64,000 nucleotides of DNA. Source: Nemopilema nomurai. Lineage: Eukaryota > Cnidaria > Scyphozoa > Rhizostomeae > Rhizostomatidae. A program made the translations under genes and the position numbers. Positions 13,297-26,073 of this stretch are shown piece after piece; positions within the stretch are counted from its first letter, which is position 1, and each line of letters begins with the position of its first letter. The stretch spans positions 148,710-212,709 of the forward strand of contig ML133500.1 in assembly GCA_003864495.1 (NCBI GenBank), written 5' to 3'. Under the pieces are notes generated by a model. It worked only from the letters and a program-made list of their open reading frames with translations, did no database searches and was not told where the DNA came from.

Positions 13297-13788
13297 CTAG
13301 TTGAGAACATTATTGAATAAAGCAGCTTGAAAAACAAAATTCCCCGAACAGCGGAATTGCATATATTTCAGAAGTTTTGTCTGTAGCCATAAATCTACTG
13401 GTGAGTGAGAGCGTTCCAGTAATTGGCTCAAGTATTTTCTATCAAACATGGCTTCTTCATTAGTTGATGTTGATCCTTCGATGGTAAAACAGTACGCTTT
13501 AAAACAAACAATTGCCTGATTTAGAAGAGAATTATAACAGGAAACGCATATTCGTGGTTGATGAAAAAGAAAGTACAATAACGACGTGTTTTTCAGCTGC
13601 TGCAGGTACCGAAACCACTTTGGTTTTTCAACAAAAAGAACGATCAAGTGCGCATTCATCAAATCAGCAATTTGAGGTGGAAAGTTGATGCAGCTGCCGC
13701 ATGTCTTTATGTTGCATGCTTTGCTAATTGAATCAGAAAAATGAGCACAATCGATGGGAAATTCATTGCAGCAGCCATCTGCTAATGG
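13297..13788 (-). CDS. Candidate terminal exon of an unrecognised Cys-containing protein
   Basis: One frame stays open for about 164 codons from an acceptor-like AG at about 13788 to the stop at 13297, and an AATAAA follows within a few bases of the stop. This is a layout expected of a last exon. The N-terminal part is Cys-rich (CNIKTCGSC). The middle holds ICVSCYNSL and further cysteines, and the rest is Leu/Lys-rich. The first cysteines loosely recall the end of a ShKT domain, but one spacing is off by a residue and the rest of that domain is not visible. No upstream exon could be joined. It may be a decayed gene or a chance open frame. Confidence 0.28.
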   Translation of the reverse strand, partial: PLADGCCNEFPIDCAHFSDSISKACNIKTCGSCINFPPQIADLMNAHLIVLFVEKPKWFRYLQQLKNTSLLYFLFHQPRICVSCYNSLLNQAIVCFKAYCFTIEGSTSTNEEAMFDRKYLSQLLERSHSPVDLWLQTKLLKYMQFRCSGNFVFQAALFNNVLN

Positions 13789-15993
13789 CTAAGCTTTGCA
13801 GACAGGTTTAAAAGGGCAGCTCAAAGAACACCATTAGCATCTTCACACGTGCTAACTTTCAACTCCTCTGCAATTGCTTTAATATTCTAGGTCGCTGCAA
13901 CTAAAATTTGAATCTTTAAACATGAACAGTTAATTCGGAAATCAGTCGCTAAATCCATTTCAACTCTGTATTTTCATTAAGGCACTTACGTATGATTCAC
14001 ATCTTGGGAATTGAAATATTATTATGAAATGTAGAATGGTGTTTACAACGAAGGAAGACATAACATATCCGCCCCTAACAGAGTTACCTTTGTAAATAAA
14101 AGCGATTTATTAGAGCTTACCTAGAAACTATAAGCGATTGAATAAAACTTACGACTTAAACTGAGTGACTTATCCGAGACAGTGTCTGAGCATCATGTGG
14201 ACTCTGGTAAGGGCACAATTTCTCCATGCTCTCTAAAACAGACAATAAGGTTGATCTACACATGATCCACATATTCAATTGTTTCACACGGAAAGAGCCT
14301 CACTCTATTCCCAGCAGATATCTACATCTTTGGTATTAATCTAACACCTCACAGTGCCTCCCCAATCTCCTTCCCACTTTATTACGGTCTCTTGTTTTCC
14401 TCATTCTTATTGCTCATTCTACAGTACAAGGGTCCTCGTCTTTTCAGTCTTACTGAATATGATGACTCTAGCCAGATTCAAAGCGTTCAACCGGTCATGC
14501 ACCGTTCTTAGACTTATCAATCGTCCTTAGTTTCGAACTACAGTCTAATAGTTCAATATTACAAAGAAGATTTCCATTAAGAATGGATGCGTGATTTATT
14601 TTTTCGCAGTCGTCCCGACTATATGTTTCAGCAGCTACAACTGAAATCTAAGATAACCATTTGATAAACATTTGATGGAAATCTGGATAGGATTTTTAAA
14701 ACTTATTGCACTTGCCCAACCATGCAGTAATTGATCACAGTCTAGAAAAAATAACTTCCAAATAAGAATTCATACTGTGTCACATGGTAATCATAGGTCT
14801 AGGTTTTCCTAGGCCGGAGACATTAAAAGTCAATCCAAAAAGCACACAGACACCATGCTCATTTAAATACACCAAGAAAATAAAAAAATCATTTTCACAT
14901 CCAATACCTAAAATATATTTTATTAACACTATAAACAAATCAAGATAACTGACAAACTATCTCGTTTATAATACAAGAAAATTCCGTAAGAAAATATAAG
15001 AATCATATTCGTTTATATCATAAAAACCATAATCTAATCAAACAAACTTTTTCGAAATCTACCTAGCTTTCTATCTTCTCTAATATGTTTGCGACGAAGC
15101 ACAAACTTCCACAGACGATTTAACAGATAACATTCAGCCAGCGAAGTATCACAAAAAGACGTATATCGTCTCACAAGCAACCAAATCTACTATTATACAC
15201 CAAGAGTATTGCCAAAATCATCAGTCACACACTCAAAATCGGAATAATTTTAATATATAACACTGAGGAAAAACTTGCACCAAAGAAATCATCCTGCTTT
15301 AAATTACATATAAACATAAAAGGATGCTAAATTTTGCCAATACGAATAAAAAAATTTCGCAGGATTAGAGGACTATTTAAAAAGGGAATGAACTAAAAAA
15401 TAATGCCATAAGCAATGGAATAAACCAAGGATAAGTAGCCTGCCATAAAGCTAAAACGTCATCAGGTGGTTTGAGCTGGATGCACAAGACTTAAAAAAAT
15501 CTAAAAATGGGTAACGTCTTCTAGTAAAGAAGGCACAATTATTTCAATATACAAAAAATTATCCTTTATCCTTTATGCGTTAGTTGTTAGTTTCTGGACA
15601 AATCCAAAGTAACACTACATTATTACCAAATGAGAAAATGAATTTTCAAAATTGATGACATAAAACAAAAGTATCTGAGAAATCAGATTTCTTGACACGT
15701 GATTTCTATAAAAAATAGTATAACGTTGAGTGCGTTTAAGTAAATTTGTCAACGGTGGAATCGTGTATCAGAAAATTTTCAAGGTACTTCATTTCAAAAA
15801 CCGACTCCATTCCGACCAACAGCGCCCACTAAGGGAAACAACCAACCAGAGAGCTGGCCATTCGTTAAATGACATTGATTATGTCACGTGGTTAAACGAG
15901 TGCCACTGCAAATGGCAATATAACTATAAAAAGACTACAGACTTAAAAACATAATTACTAAAACCAGTAAACAAACTAATATACAATCTCGCT
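13789..15993. other. No gene seen
   Basis: About 2.2 kb of AT-rich sequence with stop codons in all frames, downstream of the SH3BP5-like gene (its 3' UTR probably starts here). No convincing repeat or RNA gene was found. Confidence 0.5.
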
Positions 15994-18900
15994 CTATTCA
16001 TTATCAACATCACTAGTATTATCATCTCTATAACTACTTTTTCTATCGGGATTATTCATATATTCTGTCAATTTTAGCTTTTCCGTCTCATTTAGCGAGG
16101 CTTCATTCATGGACTTCCGGAAATTCTCGGTCGATACTACCTCCTTACGGTCCATGCGCTTTCTCCGTTCTCGATGAACTTCCTCGCTAATGTTCTCCAA
16201 ATTTCCCAAAACTTTCGAATACTGTTCCTTGGCAAAACAGATACCCTCGCCAATCTTTTCAACGCGCTCTCTTTGTTGCTGAAAAACAGTCATGAGATTA
16301 GACATGCCTTCGGGGTGTCCAGAAAAAATCTATTTATCAACCAGCAAATGAAAACGAGTGAAAGTGCTACAAAATGAATTTTATATCGTATATTCATGTA
16401 TATGTATTTTTGAATTTGCATAAAAATAGTGCAGGATGATCAAGAAAAAACTCTTGAAAAATGCCACGAGTTAAAGCATTCTGAAGACCAATAGGGGCTC
16501 AAGAATAAAATTTTGAAGAAAAATCACCCCTAAGCGTTTGTATAGCGTGTCCTTCAAATCGAAGTACGGCCTGAAAGTAAACAGACAACAATTGTACATT
16601 TCACAAAATTTTCAAGAAAAATAATTGAGGTAACCGAAATGATTGCCAACAAATAACAGGCTTTTGTCTCCATGAAGAGAAAAACAACTAGAAAGCCTGC
16701 GGGTTTTACGAAGGCCTAAACTGGAATGGAAACTTTGAGCTAAAACTTGCTTATATATGTTGAAGCAACTAAGCTCCCAATTAACACTCTACCTGGGAGT
16801 AGGGCCTAAACATCTTTTAGAATCGATAAAAAGTATAAGTAATAAATCTGATAGAGAAGTAAAAGAGATGAGCGATGAGAGGAGATTTGCCTGCCTTAAA
16901 ACTTAAAACGACATCTCAACCGCTAAAAAATTATCTCCCCAAGAAATATAGTAATCAAACATATATAGCCAAATACAAGCAACCGACAACATCCCTTTAA
17001 AATTTTCGGGCTGAAATCAAACATGACACCTCTATAAAAGTTGCAGAGCAAGAAGCTGTCTAAAAGTGACTGATGAAATAGCAATTTATGAGCATTTGTA
17101 CATAATATACGTATTTATGTGACACTTATTGTACTTCTAATATCGATTCCAACATAAGATAAAATTTCGCCAGTTTACCTGGCCTTCCTTATAGATTTTT
17201 CTGCTGATTTTCTGCTGTTTTCTTGCTGCTTCTTCAAGCTGTTATACTCTTGTAAGCATTCCATCTTCCTCTTGGCATATTCGTTTCTTCTATTCACAAA
17301 CTTTGTAAACTGTAACAAAAGAGGGAAGTCTGAATGTATATAAAAATTCAATTCAAATATAACCTAAACAGGTGACAAAATAGCTATATATAACTCTGTT
17401 TTTGAAAAGATTCCGATTCCATGTACTATATTTTTATTTTTCTTTGATTTAATATTGACCTTTTTTATGATTCTGAGGCCTCCCTTTACTAGATCAATGT
17501 CTAAATGGATAATGTCAGGTAAAATAGCACTTTCAAAATGAGAGTATGACCAGAGTAAGTGATCGGCTAACCAGCTTTACCTATTAAAAAGTTGAATTAA
17601 ACATGAGAGTAAAGTAGAACATGAGGTCTAATCGGTTTTAACATTTAGCTTTAATTGAACACCAAACAGATGAACAAATTTGATTCCAAGTGTGTGATAT
17701 GACTAAGTTAGTTTGAATAGTCAAGCAAGCCTGAAATAGATTGGGTGATGTAGATTCACCAGGGAAGAAAATCAACACAGATAACAGCTTCATAACGAAA
17801 CACACAAAAAAAGAAAGGGGTAAAACACTTTGCCTGTGAATGTCTTCATTTTTTTGCAAAATAAAAGGGTGAAAGGGGTTGAAAAATGAAAAAATATTGT
17901 CCACCAGTATCAATATCTGGCAGAGACAATGAAATTTCATGAGCAGCTGCAAACAAAGTGGGAAAATCATGTGTGGTAACACAGGATGACAGGCAACTAG
18001 GACGATTGCAACAGATCTGCTTAGCCACAAAGGCAAAATAACAGGAAACATCTGGTTTTTACTTTTAGCACTAAAGATAAAAGGGGTTTAAAAATTCAGA
18101 CAGACGGAAACAGGTTTGACGAAAAGAACAAAAAGGAAAGGTTTTGTGATAAGAAGCATGGACAAGCCTTCAAAGTAGATAGCAAATCTTGAGACTTTCT
18201 AATAAAAGTTATATCTGTTTCAAGCAAGAAAAAGAAACTATTTACATGACATTACGATAAGAAATGTTCAAAATTAGACCACAATTTTAAAAGAAAAACG
18301 TTTACGACTTTAACTGATAAATTAAATTTCCACAACAGTTTTAGTTAAGAAAATACACCTGCCTTTCGAGATCTTGAAATATAGAGCTACCACCGAGAAA
18401 ACATTGAAACAAAATTGGGTGAAAACAGCAGACTCATTAGTTCTTTTTTATTACCTCTATATTAGCTTGATTGATTTCTTCCTGCACAAGAGGATCCAGG
18501 GCTTTACTCTTGGAAGACAAAGCAGCTTTCTCTACTTCATGAACTCGACTCTTTGCTCCTGTGACACACCTCTCCAAATCTTGGCACCAAGTTTGAGCCT
18601 CTCGTAGCTCATCTTCAGCCTGCAGAAGAATCGACCAACAAGACAGAAAGTAACATTTGTAGCTCAATTAGCAATTTCCTGTCCACCATTTAAATAAAAA
18701 TTCATCCTTTTATAATAAAAAAGTAAAAACATTGTGGTTGTACAGATGGAAGATAAACGCCGCTGAGTGTAAAAACTTAATTTCTTCTCCAGAAAAAGAT
18801 TTAAAATGTCTGTTATATCACAAAAGAAGTGAAATTTACTGGAAAGAAAGAATATAACATGAAGGTTTGAGAAGCTAGGTTTTGACAACAATAAACATCA

Positions 18901-21543
18901 AAATACCTTTGCTAAACCCTCTTGGAGTTCAAAGTAAGATCTTGCTTTTGTTAGGTTAGATTCACCAACTTTCTTTGCACTGATGCTTAACAGATCTATT
19001 GCTTCGGTGACCATCCTCTGCATCAAAGCTTTAGCTTCCTACAAATGACAATACAAATTACTGTAATTCATTAAATGACAAAAGTTCAGACTGAGAAAAG
19101 TGACAACAGGGCACATTCAAATGATAAGAAGTATTTTCAATTCAAACTTACATCATACTCTGTTTCCAAATGATTGATTCCATCAGTTGCAGCATTCAAC
19201 TTTTCAAGCTCAAACTAAAATTGAAACGATGGACTGTGAACACAACGGACACTTAGTTCTATAACCAATGTTTCAGCTAAAACTAATTACTAGCACATTC
19301 AGCAAGTGCTAATGTAAGAGAGAGGCCTTAGAAAAAGGGATGACATTCTGTAAGTAATGAGGTAAAGGATGAGGAAAAGAGATAGGAGGGGATATTAAAC
19401 CAGAATGATGACATGAGTTGATATATAATTTAATTTATATTATTATCATTCAAAGAAAATAGATGATTAAAGTAAGTGGCAAACTAAACTTGATTTATGC
19501 AGCCAAGTTAAAAAACATTTAAGTTGCTGTCAGTCAGCAATTATGGTAATTCACATGAAAATTTAGGTAGACAAATAAAGGATTCAAATTTAAATACTTT
19601 GCATTAAGGGTAAATATAATATTCTATTGTTCTCATCAACAGCTGCTGTGTAAATTACAACCCTCATTAGTCATTTAAATAAAACCTCATGAGTTCATGA
19701 TTTACTTTGGATCGTAACCATGAGGCAAGTTGGTGAAAAATCACACACTTTTTATACAAAAGACAACTGTAATTATTACAGTATAATTTCTTCACTTATA
19801 ACTTATCTGTCATAAAGCTGGAATCAACAGAGTTTCTAAGTGCTTCTTTGAAGTTTATTAGGGGGCCTGAAAGCCAAATGAACCTACAAAAGCATATCCC
19901 CCCTCTTTACTCAACACTGTTTAGATAGTTAATGAGATCAATTTTCGTGTTTAGCAAAACAATATGGGCAAAAATTATAACTAGTGTTACCCCTCACAAT
20001 GGAAGTCCCTTGTTAAAGCACAAGGCCTTAAGGCAAAAAACCAATAGATTAAACAACATCACCTTCTAGCTGATAAAATGGAATGCATTATCATTTAAAG
20101 ATAGTCAACCCAAGTCAAAAATTCATCTTTGAAGAGTTCATATATTTCACAGTATTTTCTTTGAACTAGAACTATTCAATTACATGTAATACTGGTTTTA
20201 GAAATACAATCTGACTCGTGATTGATTTCTTCACAGAAACATAAAACACAGAGAGATTGCCATCAATTCAATTTGAATCTTATGCATCTTGTCATTGCTA
20301 TGTTAGAGGCCCTTTGCTTCTTATAATACTAATCAGATATTATTACTATTTAATTAGAACACAATCTGCCAACAGTTCTACATATGCTTGCAGATGAATA
20401 TTTAGTTGAAAAAAGAACATTTTCTAAAAACCTACATTTGTAAGCTCATGAAACTGAACTAAATCATTTTTTATATATTGAAAGCAGAATATGAGTCTGG
20501 CAAAGATTTAATAATGCTGTCGAGTTTGACTACATAATTGAGATGGTCATAACAAGAGCAAGATATGAAGATGAGACCTCATGATTGATGAGGCAAAATA
20601 ACCCACAGGGGACAAGATTCACAAATCAAACAAAAAAGCTTACAGTGAAATAAAAGATATATGCAAAAGGCTTTATAACCTCAATAATTATATTTCCTTG
20701 CTTCTTGGAGTAATTTTAGTCCATTCCTTTACATCAAAACTCTTTGGCTAAAAGGATTGGCTTTATGGATTTTTTTTAGAAATGAAGTATCTTTCATTTT
20801 GAAGAAGAAAAATATACCCATACTTTTCAGATCAATTAAGTAAATTGATGTTTTGCAGTGTTTTAGATTTCTTTGAGCCCCACTGTTCCTTTGGTTTCAA
20901 GTGATGGGTAACTTAAATCCATATCCATGTTTTAGTCACTAGCAAACCTGATTCTAAAGGATTTTAAGGGATTTCAAGACATTTAAAATATTTCAAGTCC
21001 ATAATTATGGGTTTTATGGATCCCAAAACTTTCCATTCCTGTGTTTGACATTTTCATGCAATAAAGTGACTCAGATCTGCAGTCCTAACTAGGCGTGGAA
21101 AAAACCAGAGGTCTGAACCATCCCATTCCGCGCAAAAATTGTTTGCAGGACACCCACTTTACTATAGGCTACGTTCGAATCCATATGCTTATTTTCGCAC
21201 TTACTTAGTGACTAAGAGAATCACAATCGCCACAGACATTTCTATAACACGTAGGGTGGAGTCTTTTAACGCCTGAGACCTATAAACTTTTCATTTTTGG
21301 CACCTTGAGCCTCAGAAAAATGAGGGTGAACGATTGCTAAAATTCACCTTCATTGTAATGGTATTAAACTTTCTAGATCAGAGAACAAATCCAATTTGGT
21401 TTTTTATTTAAACTCTACCCACACCATAAGTTTAAATTGCGACGTTCTCTTCAAATTGCCTTTGCTTACCTTAACATTTGAATTAACATCTGAATTTGAC
21501 CGTTGCCTTTCTCGTCTTCAACATGATCAACTGCAGTTGCCAT
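15994..21543 (-). CDS. SH3BP5: SH3BP5-like (REI-1 type) coiled-coil protein, seven coding exons
   Basis: Family members are coiled-coil guanine-nucleotide exchange factors for Rab11, and vertebrate SH3BP5 also binds the BTK SH3 domain. Exons: 21543-21470, 19214-19152, 19038-18907, 18619-18455, 17309-17179, 16570-16528, 16278-15994. Exons 2-7 join in phase and the product is a run of amphipathic helices (FELEKLNAATDGINHLE; KARSYFELQEGLAKAEDELR; RPYFDLKDTLYKRLGQQRER; YSKVLGNLENISEEVHRERR), matching the human protein segment by segment. The predicted length of about 297 residues is much shorter than human SH3BP5 (455) because the long low-complexity C-terminal tail is nearly absent. Exon 1 begins MATAVDHVEDE and ends with SDVNSNVK, but these lie in different frames: one base appears to be missing near the AAA run around 21506-21512 (see findings). 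Intron 1 is the longest in the gene (over 2.2 kb). Confidence 0.88.
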
Positions 21544-23406
21544 CTAGTACAAATACGTCAATGGATAGCTGGTTGATCGAAATCAGTTAACTCCAAGACA
21601 CTAACAAATGGGATGTAAATAGAAGTTAGAGAACATTTGCCGAAAAGGAGATTACATTGAACTGAATTGTAGAGCCTCTATTGCGAATTCTTACCCCACT
21701 GTCACTGACTGGTTTTCAACTCTAGCTAATCAATGTATAATTTTTTTCCAGCTATATATTGTGAATATTAACGGTTTTACCAATATTATCTTGTCAATTA
21801 CGATCAAATTAGGTCTTCATCAGTGTGGACTAGCTTTAATAAATTTGGGTGTGTACCTACCCCTGCTATCAACTGAACTCTCTTATGTACCTTCGTCTCA
21901 GTGATAGGAGCATGTTACAACTGTTTCATTGCCCTTTATCTATAACGTACTTACTTGCCTTCTCTTCATTTTCCCGAAGAGATTATTCATCACCCAATAA
22001 GCAGCTTCACTTCCTCTAGAAATCTCATTTATTTACCTCTTACACTTCTCCTTTATCCTAAAACCCTGTGGTCATGACTGACCTTATAAAAGCTTGTCAT
22101 GCACACCTTCAGTTCCTCAGGCCTCCCATTTCTCGCGCATTTAGCGGGAGTCTTACACGTAACCGATCATAATCACCCGCAAGTGCATTTCATATTGAAC
22201 AAAAATAAGGCGCAGATCTCGACAAATTAGAGAGCAAGGCAATTGCCTTGTACACCTCAACCTAGGCTGTTGCATTCTCGTGGAACATTGGTAAAAAAAA
22301 CAAAGAATTTTACAACTGCCTGAAAGTTACAATAAAAGCACGCCATTTTTGAGGATTTTTCACTATTTGGACATTTGAGAAAAGGGCATTTGATAAATGC
22401 AGAATCTACAGGTTAAAAGGTAATTTTTTAAATTTTGCTTTAGACTAAAGAACAGAGATTCTGGTCGTCAATTTATAACTAAAAGTGTATTGCTATCTGC
22501 TAGTTGCTCTATATGTCTTAAAATATATTGCTTCATGTTTGGGGTCAATTTCAATTTAATCAGATGCTTAGAAACTGTAAGAGTTCTACAGGAGAAGCTG
22601 TCCCGATCTATAAAATTACTATAAATCTTACATTTACCAAGGAAAAGACCAACACGTCTAGCATCAAGAGCTGACTTGCAAGATGAAGTTTCTGAATTAC
22701 GTCTTAGTTTTCTTAAATGCTAGATGCTGACGTGATCAACATAGCAACACGAAGCGGAAAAACTTCAAGGAAATGGTGGTTTCTGTTTTAGATCAAAATA
22801 TTAAGCAAACATTGCACAGAAAATTATTTGCAGAATCGATGTTCTGGACCTCTACTCCTTTGTTAGGCCCTGCTAAATGAAATTAGAATTAGGATTCAGC
22901 TTGGAATCACAGGAAAGCATAAGATGTGCACCGACTTTCTTTATTGTAAGTTACTGATTATCTCACTAGCTGAGCAAGGGTTAAATACTGAAATGATACG
23001 TTGACCAAGGCAGCTTAAATGGTTTAGGAATTGTCATTGCTCAAGAGTTTCGTTCTCAAAAAGGCACCCAACGTTCAAAGATCAAATGGCACTGAACATT
23101 GGATTGCTGTGATGATATTTGATGACTATTATTTTTTGATAAAATGACAATTTTTAATGCTCTTGGTGACAACTTCACCCAAGAGAATACGGTTGTCAAT
23201 CGCCATAAGGAGAATAAGGTTGTCATACCAAAAGCCATTGCGGATCGAAAACCAAGTGAAAGTTGTAAAAAGGAGCACGTGATTGGTTACGTTTTGCCAT
23301 ATAAACTCCTTCTTATGAAAATAAAATTTATTCCTGAAGATTTATTTTTGGTATCAGTTGGATAAAAAAGGGTCGTTACGCTTACTGAAGTCCACACAAT
23401 CCTTAC
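21544..23406. other. Intergenic side of SH3BP5-like, no gene seen; contains a fragment of repeat family A
   Basis: Presumed upstream region of the SH3BP5-like gene. At 23243-23296 a piece (GCGGATCGAAAAC ... CGTGATTGGTTAC) matches the inner part of the family A element at about 5622-5670. Two short direct repeats (AAGGTTGTCA, ACGGTTGTCA) lie at about 23188-23225. No coding exon was recognised. Confidence 0.5.
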
Positions 23407-23550
23407 CTGTTTTCAAACAATGGAATACCTTCATTACGTCAGATAGTTCTATTGGCTTCTTAGAAGGTACTGCCACTAAAAGGGAACCTAAAGTACCTAA
23501 TAATGTGGAACCTGTATAATAGTAGGTAGTCTGGAACAATTGCTGGTAAT
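23407..23550 (-). other. Orphan coding-exon candidate
   Basis: A 144-base open stretch bounded by a good acceptor (TTTGGCCAG) and a good donor (gtaagg), phase 1 to phase 1. It would encode about 47 residues with a hydrophobic centre (YYYTGSTLLGTLGSLLVAVP) followed by SKKPIELSDVMKVFHCLKT. I do not recognise it and found no flanking exons to join. It could be a remnant of a mobile element. Confidence 0.28.
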
Positions 23551-23702
23551 CTGGCCAAAATCAGTAAGAACGTGGGCTCGAACAGAGGAGGTTGGAGTAG
23601 CCAGGACTAGTATCTTTGCAAAAGGCACTCTAAGTTGCACTCTAAGTTGTTAAAGGCATAGGTACTTACTTACCTATCGATAGGAAAAATCAACATCTAG
23701 TA

Positions 23703-24088
23703 CACGCTTTTCTATAAGGAACCTACATGTAGAAGGCCGAAATATTTAAAGAACTTAGACTACTAAAAACGAAATCCCTAAGGAACTTTTCGATTTGAAA
23801 ATATTTTATAACTGCAAGCATCAAGAACTAAAAAGCCGGTTCCATTTGTTTGCCGCCAATACTCGCATAGATTGTTTGCTTTTCGTGTGTCAAGTGCTTC
23901 GTCGATTAGTTTCCGCATATGCTGTCTCGTCCCTCTCTCCATTAAGTGCTAAGGCTTATTGATATGCAGTGAAAATTGAGGAACTTTTAAGGAACTTTTG
24001 GTACTAAAATCTGATGATTTGAGGTCTACGAATAAGGAACTTTTGGAACTAGGCCTTGAGGTAGGTTCCTTATGAAAAAAGCGTGTAA
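23703..24088. mobile_element. Small inverted-repeat element upstream of Ral
   Basis: The left end (about 23703-23727) reads ACACGCTTTT, a few variable bases, then TAAGGAACCTAC. The right end (about 24061-24088) is its reverse complement with a few changes. The interior carries several copies of an AAGGAACTTTT motif. The outermost bases are TA on both sides, compatible with a TA target site. It ends about 255 bases before the Ral start codon, so it may overlap the promoter or 5' leader. Confidence 0.6.
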
Positions 24089-24343
24089 TAGGAATGGATT
24101 GGAAAGCCCAGAATTGAAAACATGTATTAGCCTATGACGAGAACACAGGGGAATGAGAGACAAATTATCGCTGCGCAGGATAGAAACCGAACGGATCAGT
24201 TTGCCTGGGCGTGGAGGAATAACTGTGACATGCTTTCCTTGTCCAACAGTGCTAAAGGACAACGCCGGAATTGATTATTTTTTGTTGTTTTCATTACAGA
24301 GAAAATTAAGTCTAGGGAAGAACCAAACTAGAAGAATCGCAAG

Positions 24344-26073
24344 ATGCCTCCGAAAGAGAAAGTAGCTGGCGTTCACAAAATTATTATGGTTGGAAGCGGC
24401 GGTGTTGGCAAGTCGGCACTCACTCTGCAGTTTATGTATGAAGAGGTCAGTTATGCTTGTTCAATAATTGTAAACACACTGTCAACATTATTATCTAGCA
24501 AGTCCTAACTTATCATAGTTTTATTAGTTATAGGCTAGTTTTGTGTACCATATTTAGCACTATTTGAAAATTTCTTTAAGTCAATCAAGAATCAATAAAA
24601 ACTGAGGAATCTAGGCCAATTTCCTGACTATAAGAGCCTTTCGTTTCCTTATATCAGCCAGCTTACCAGTCAGACATTTGGTTTAAAGAAAAATTTCGTC
24701 ACTTGCTGTATCAATGTTTTGTCGCATTTTGTTGCCCCTGACAATTACCAATAATATTGAAGTTAATGAGTAATACATGAATTGGAGTGGCCGACACTTT
24801 AGAATCACCTGATAAATTTCACCGCGCCCCCTTTGGATAACTTTTTTCCCCAAATCTCTCCTTCCTTCAGATTTAAACTTGGGAACATATGACAATAGGA
24901 GGCAAATTTGAAACCGCCATCTGAAACTTAAACATTTGGATATTTACTTCCATCATCAAGGAAATCCGATTTTAGACAGCGTTTCACACACACCCTGAGC
25001 TTTGGTGTGCCCAGCTTAGCTTCAAATGTGATTCCCATATTTTAAAGCTGCTGAGCTTATATTAACCCATTTATTGCAAAAGTATTGGAGAAGAGTGCTA
25101 AAAGCCTTGTGTTTTTCAAAACATTAAATATCCATAAACTCTAGTGTTTTAGGTCACTCTGGCATTATTTATCATTCCTTTTTTTTTCTTTTCGATGGGT
25201 TTAGAATTTTAGGAAATATACTTTAGGACTCCTGACATTGCAATAAAATAGGCCTAAGGAACTTCTCAAAACTAAGAAACAAGAAAATCATCTTTATTCA
25301 GGAACTACAACAAGCTGGAAATAACTACATTCTGGACCCAGCCCACCATCCAAAAATATCTTCCACCTAAGGATCTTGTTCCACCTATTTCTGCATTTAC
25401 CAGCTTATTCTGTATTACAATGTGAAATGGGTGGATTATCAAAAAAATTTAAAAGCCAAAAAGGTGCTTCATAAATTTATGTTTAGAAGGCTGGTACCTT
25501 TGCAACTATAGGAATTTGCATCATCGAACACATATTAGGAAAAGTATACTTATTTGTTTTTAATCTATTTTATGTTAGTTTGTGGAAGACTATGAACCTA
25601 CAAAGGCAGATAGCTACAGAAAAACAGTTACGCTAGATGGTGCTGAATGCCAAGTAGACATTCTAGACACAGCAGGACAAGAAGATTATGCAGCCATTCG
25701 AGACAATTACATCAGAAGTGGTGAAGGATTCCTCTGCGTGTTTTCCATTTGTGAACCAGAATCTTTCAGCTCAACCTCAGAATTAAGAGAGCAAATCTTG
25801 AGAGTAAAAACAGAGGACAGTATACCATTTATTTTAATTGGAAACAAAGTTGACCTTGAAGAGAAGAGGCAAGTTACCCATGACGAAGCTGAAGCAACTG
25901 CCAAAGAATGGAATGTTCCTTACCTCGAAACATCAGCAAAGACCAATGTTAATGTTGAGAAGGTTTTTTATGATTTAATGAGAATGATCAGGTCTCGAAA
26001 AACAGATGAAAGCTCAAAGCCTGGTGCAAAGAAGAAAGGGAAAACAAAGAAAAGGAAATGCATCATTCTGTAA
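24344..26073 (+). CDS. RAL: Ral small GTPase (RalA/RalB type), two coding exons
   Basis: Ras-family switch that acts with the exocyst, RalBP1 and phospholipase D in vesicle delivery and actin control. Exons 24344-24445 and 25579-26073 join exactly after MYEE to give 198 residues. Motifs: P-loop GSGGVGKS (17-24), switch I with the Ral-specific [11 protein letters not shown] (39-49, Mg-binding Thr42), DTAGQE (64-69), NKVD (123-126), ETSAK (151-155), a Lys-rich tail and the C-terminal CAAX box CIIL, whose last Leu predicts geranylgeranylation. The N-terminus is a few residues shorter than in human RalA. The single intron (about 1.1 kb) sits just after the P-loop exon. Identity in the G domain is high throughout and no break is seen. 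The gene is transcribed away from the SH3BP5-like gene. Confidence 0.98.

Noticed and set aside
17638..18051. 137-codon minus-strand open frame rich in Leu and Phe
   Set aside because: Inside an SH3BP5-like intron, bounded by no usable splice sites; composition reflects T-rich DNA.
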